Source: Marinilabilia salmonicolor JCM 21150 | GTDB lineage: Bacteria > Bacteroidota > Bacteroidia > Bacteroidales > Marinilabiliaceae | Direction of reading: 5' to 3' | Length of the DNA: 64,000 nucleotides | NCBI RefSeq assembly: GCF_000259075.1 | Contig: NZ_AJKI01000001.1 | Location: 84,750 to 148,749, forward strand | Shown: positions 61,421 to 64,000 of the stretch, piece by piece | Layout: each line of letters starts with the position of its first letter | How positions within the stretch are numbered: the stretch's first letter is position 1 | Translations under genes and position numbers: made by a program | The notes under the pieces: generated by a model | Database searches by the model: none | The model's input: only the letters and a program-made list of their open reading frames with translations | Told to the model about the DNA's origin: nothing

Positions 61421-62428
61421 ATGAAAAAGAAACTGATTGTTACGCATCAGCTTCCCCGGGGGCCGTTTTCCGCACTTAAAGATGATTTTGAAATTCTCTG
61501 GCCTGATGCCGATGCATTTGGCAATGAAGAGTTATTGGAGAATCTGAAAGATGCTGATGCTGTGGTTACTGTTTTCGGGAAGTCATTCAAAACCAAAATG
61601 ATTAATGCTGCCCCGAGGCTTAAATTGATTGCAAACTATGGAGCCGGGGTTGATAATATTGATCTGGATGCAGCTAACGGGGAAGGTATTGTGGTAACCA
61701 ATACCCCGGATGCTGTTACAGAACCCACTGCCGAATTGGCCATGGGGTTGATGCTGAATGTGGCTCGCAGAATTTCTGAATTCGACCGGGAACTCCGGGC
61801 CGGGAATATTACCGATTGGGGAGTTATGAGCAATCTTAGCTCAACGCTACAGGGGAAAACGCTTGGAATCGTGGGAATGGGGGCTATTGGCCGGGCACTA
61901 GCCCGCAGAGCCTCCGCTTTCGGAATGAATATTATCTACCATAACAGAAACAGAGTCTCTGAAGAAACAGAAGAAAAGCTTGAAGCACGTTTTACGGATT
62001 TGGAAAATCTTTTAAGAAATGCTGATTTTGTTTCACTGCATGTACCCTTGACTCCTGAAACAGACGGAATGATAGGACTTTCTGAATTAAAACTCATGAA
62101 AACCTCAGCTTTTCTTATCAATACTGCCCGTGGCGCGGTGTTGAATCAGACGGCTTTGATAGAGGTTCTGAAAAACAAAGAGATTGCCGGAGCCGGCCTG
62201 GACGTTTATCAGAATGAACCTGAGGTGCCTGCAGAGTTATTGGAGATGAATAACGTGGTTGTAAGTCCGCATGTGGGAAGCGCTACCCGTGAAACGCGTG
62301 AAATAATGAGCAAACAGGTTGTTGGTATTATTGATGATTTTTTCCAGGGGATGACCGGTATTCCTGTAGTGAATCCCATGGTGTTGAGCTCAGGTCAATA
62401 CCGATTTAAGCAGGAGAGCTCTTCTTAG
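61421..62428 (+). CDS. D-2-hydroxyacid dehydrogenase (glyoxylate/hydroxypyruvate reductase-like)
   Basis: This 335-residue protein has the family layout. The catalytic domain is N-terminal. The NAD-binding site is GKTLGIVGMGAIGRALARRA (about 143-162). The catalytic Arg, Glu and His are visible in NTARGAVLNQTAL (about 230), DVYQNEPEVP (about 258) and VSPHVGSATRETR (about 280). It reduces a 2-keto acid to the D-2-hydroxy acid; the exact substrate is undecided. Confidence 0.9.
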   Translation: MKKKLIVTHQLPRGPFSALKDDFEILWPDADAFGNEELLENLKDADAVVTVFGKSFKTKMINAAPRLKLIANYGAGVDNIDLDAANGEGIVVTNTPDAVTEPTAELAMGLMLNVARRISEFDRELRAGNITDWGVMSNLSSTLQGKTLGIVGMGAIGRALARRASAFGMNIIYHNRNRVSEETEEKLEARFTDLENLLRNADFVSLHVPLTPETDGMIGLSELKLMKTSAFLINTARGAVLNQTALIEVLKNKEIAGAGLDVYQNEPEVPAELLEMNNVVVSPHVGSATRETREIMSKQVVGIIDDFFQGMTGIPVVNPMVLSSGQYRFKQESSS

Positions 62429-62472
62429 GTCGGTGAGAGAACAGTATGTTTATCAGGTAAAATGCATTAGAA

Positions 62473-62883
62473 ATGATTCAGCAGATAAATGTTACATTAC
62501 CCGAGTTGGGACGTGGATTTCATTTGGTAACCAGTTATATCACTTCTGAACTTCCGGATCTCCCGGAAACCGGTTTGGTTAATATATTCATTCAGCATAC
62601 TTCAGCTGCGCTTACACTGAATGAAAATGCAGATCCTTCAGTGCGAGACGATTTTGAAACAATCTTTAATAAGCTGGTTCGGGAGAATGATCCGGATTAC
62701 ACGCATACCCTCGAAGGTTCTGATGATATGCCGGCACATGCCAAAGGATCCATTTTGGGTGCTTCGCTGACGATTCCTGTTTCCAAACACCGCTTGGCAT
62801 TGGGGATGTGGCAGGGGATTTATCTTTGTGAATTCAGAAATTACGGAGGCCCCAGACGACTTGTTGTTACTATTTATTCCTGA
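62473..62883 (+). CDS. yjbQ: YjbQ-family protein (UPF0047)
   Basis: This 136-residue protein has LPELGRGFHLVTSYI near the start, NIFIQHTSAALTLNENADPSVRDDFE in the middle and AHAKGSILGASLTIPV, GMWQGIYLCEFR toward the end, the pattern of YjbQ/UPF0047. Members fold as trimers and have been linked to a thiamine-phosphate-synthase-like activity in E. coli. The histidine and the ALTLNEN segment near the active site are present. It ends three bases before a convergent glycosyltransferase gene. Confidence 0.9.
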   Translation: MIQQINVTLPELGRGFHLVTSYITSELPDLPETGLVNIFIQHTSAALTLNENADPSVRDDFETIFNKLVRENDPDYTHTLEGSDDMPAHAKGSILGASLTIPVSKHRLALGMWQGIYLCEFRNYGGPRRLVVTIYS

Positions 62884-62886
62884 TTT

Positions 62887-63987
62887 TTATTTTACAAGTT
62901 CAAGAACTTCTTTTATCACATCTTTTTCGTTGTTCCATGTATAATGTTTTGCGGCCAACGGGATTGTGTCCTGCCACTTTCTGCGCAATAGAGTGCTTTC
63001 ACAGGCTTCCTTTATGGTTGATGCGATAATTTCCGGTTCAAGGGAGTTTGTTATGAGACCGGTTTCTGAGTTATTGATTATTTCCGCCATGTCGGGAAAA
63101 TCATTCGCTAAAACAGGAATGCCTGCCTGGATATAATCAAAAATTCGGTTGGGTAAGGCATGATAGTAATTGAGGCCCATGTTTTCGTGCAATGCCAATC
63201 CCAGCATGGCATTTTCTTGATATTTGTGCAGTTCTTCGAAAGGTACCGGTCCTGTAAAAATTACACGCTTTTCTAAATTCATAGACTTTGTAAGTTGTAT
63301 CAGTTCGTCGGTAATATCTCCACGTCCAACAATTACCATCCTGTAATTGTCCTCCAGAAATGATAAGGCTTTAATAGCTTGTTCCAGTCCTCTTCCTGTA
63401 TTCAGTGCTCCCTGGTAGAGGATTATTTTCTCATCAGCCTTCAGGATAGGGATTTTTATTTCTTTTCGTTGGATTGGGAAATTTCGCAGTAGTCTAAAAT
63501 CCAGATTCAGGTTTAGCTTATACAGATTAACCAGTCCCGGAGATACTGTGTAATACAAATTGCATCCCGGAAGAAATATCCTTTCCAACTTGACCCAGAT
63601 GCCTTTGGTCTTTTGGCGATTGGTAAGTTCCGGGAGCTCAGAAAAATATTCATGTCCATCGAATACAATAGGTTTTCTTTTGATAACCGCAGCACACTTA
63701 GCAGCTGGCAGTGTGTCCATGTCCACTGCCCATATTAAATCCAGTCTGCTAAAAACTAGAAACCAGAATGTGTAAATGTTTAAAAAGAAGTAAAACAGCG
63801 GGCCTTTCTTAAAAGGAAGCCTGAATCTTTTCTCTCTTCCGGGACGATTCATTGGATTTTGAATCTCCGGCAACTGTCTGCCTGTCTTTAGCACCTCAAA
63901 ACCTAACTCTATCAGTGCTAAAGTTATTTTATGAACTCTGTTATCGAAATACAGATTGTTGGAGGTGGTTATGATGACTTTCTTCAA
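62887..63987 (-). CDS. Glycosyltransferase family 4 protein
   Basis: This 366-residue protein is of GT-B type. The N-terminal Rossmann half has KKVIITTSNNLYFDNRVHKI and LDLIWAVDMDTLPAAK. The donor-binding half has ILYQGALNTGRGLEQAIKAL, MVIVGRGDI and a C-terminal NRIFDYIQAGIPVLANDFPD (E/D-x7-E region). It probably adds a sugar to a cell-surface glycan. The annotated start is a TTG directly after a run of A on the coding strand (13 T on the plus strand up to the window edge), so the true start may lie beyond the edge. Confidence 0.85.
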   Translation of the reverse strand: MKKVIITTSNNLYFDNRVHKITLALIELGFEVLKTGRQLPEIQNPMNRPGREKRFRLPFKKGPLFYFFLNIYTFWFLVFSRLDLIWAVDMDTLPAAKCAAVIKRKPIVFDGHEYFSELPELTNRQKTKGIWVKLERIFLPGCNLYYTVSPGLVNLYKLNLNLDFRLLRNFPIQRKEIKIPILKADEKIILYQGALNTGRGLEQAIKALSFLEDNYRMVIVGRGDITDELIQLTKSMNLEKRVIFTGPVPFEELHKYQENAMLGLALHENMGLNYYHALPNRIFDYIQAGIPVLANDFPDMAEIINNSETGLITNSLEPEIIASTIKEACESTLLRRKWQDTIPLAAKHYTWNNEKDVIKEVLELVK

Positions 63988-64000
63988 TTTTTTTTTTTTT

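Overview
The window looks like a chromosome segment of a member of the Bacteroidota, probably class Bacteroidia. This is inferred from TAnnTTTG-type -7 promoter boxes, a DUF3853-type protein, an RteC-like regulator, Bacteroidetes-style tyrosine recombinase, DUF1460 lipoprotein and a TonB receptor. No 16S gene is present, so the genus is not decided; a marine or anaerobic Marinilabiliales-like organism is a guess.

Region 1 (1-259) is the end of a chromosomal ADP-ribosylglycohydrolase gene and its terminator. Region 2 (260-27738) is an integrated element of about 27.5 kb. It is bounded by a 15-bp direct repeat (gcggagagagaggga) that forms the 3' end of an intact tRNA-Ser(UGA) gene at 27725-27809. 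The integrase gene lies next to the tRNA, and matching 19-bp candidate arm sites lie inside both ends. The left part holds replication and regulation genes: RteC-like regulator, HTH protein, P-loop/primase-helicase-like ATPase and Toprim primase. The middle is a defence cargo: an unknown 368-aa protein, a HigB/HigA toxin-antitoxin pair with a metallopeptidase-type antitoxin, an Mrr-like endonuclease, a complete type I restriction-modification system (hsdM, hsdS, hsdR) carrying two extra genes between hsdS and hsdR, and a large YobI-like membrane P-loop NTPase. The right part carries a family of about 290-bp repeats in five copies around two small genes, then a nucleotidyl-cyclase-like gene and a possible HEPN gene behind an attenuator-like leader.

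The strongest new observation is the FRG-domain protein between hsdS and hsdR (12826-14628). Its last 80 residues closely resemble the C-terminal domain of the neighbouring HsdR, the part that in EcoR124-type enzymes is associated with assembly onto the methyltransferase. This suggests an alternative effector that docks on the HsdM/HsdS core in place of, or beside, HsdR.

Region 3 (27.9-64 kb) is ordinary chromosome. It contains a haem/iron cluster (hemY, hemN, MFS transporter, TonB receptor), an ammonium transporter with its PII protein, a mevalonate-pathway cluster (IPP isomerase type 2, HMG-CoA reductase, three GHMP-type enzymes) directly downstream of a leucine-degradation-type cluster (acyl-CoA carboxylase subunits, enoyl-CoA hydratase, acyl-CoA dehydrogenase), a TetR/TolC/HlyD/ABC-2 efflux operon, an RNA helicase plus cold-shock gene pair, and some housekeeping genes. 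Three copies of a palindromic repeat with a changing but base-paired central hairpin lie in this region; one splits the efflux operon between its two ATPase genes.
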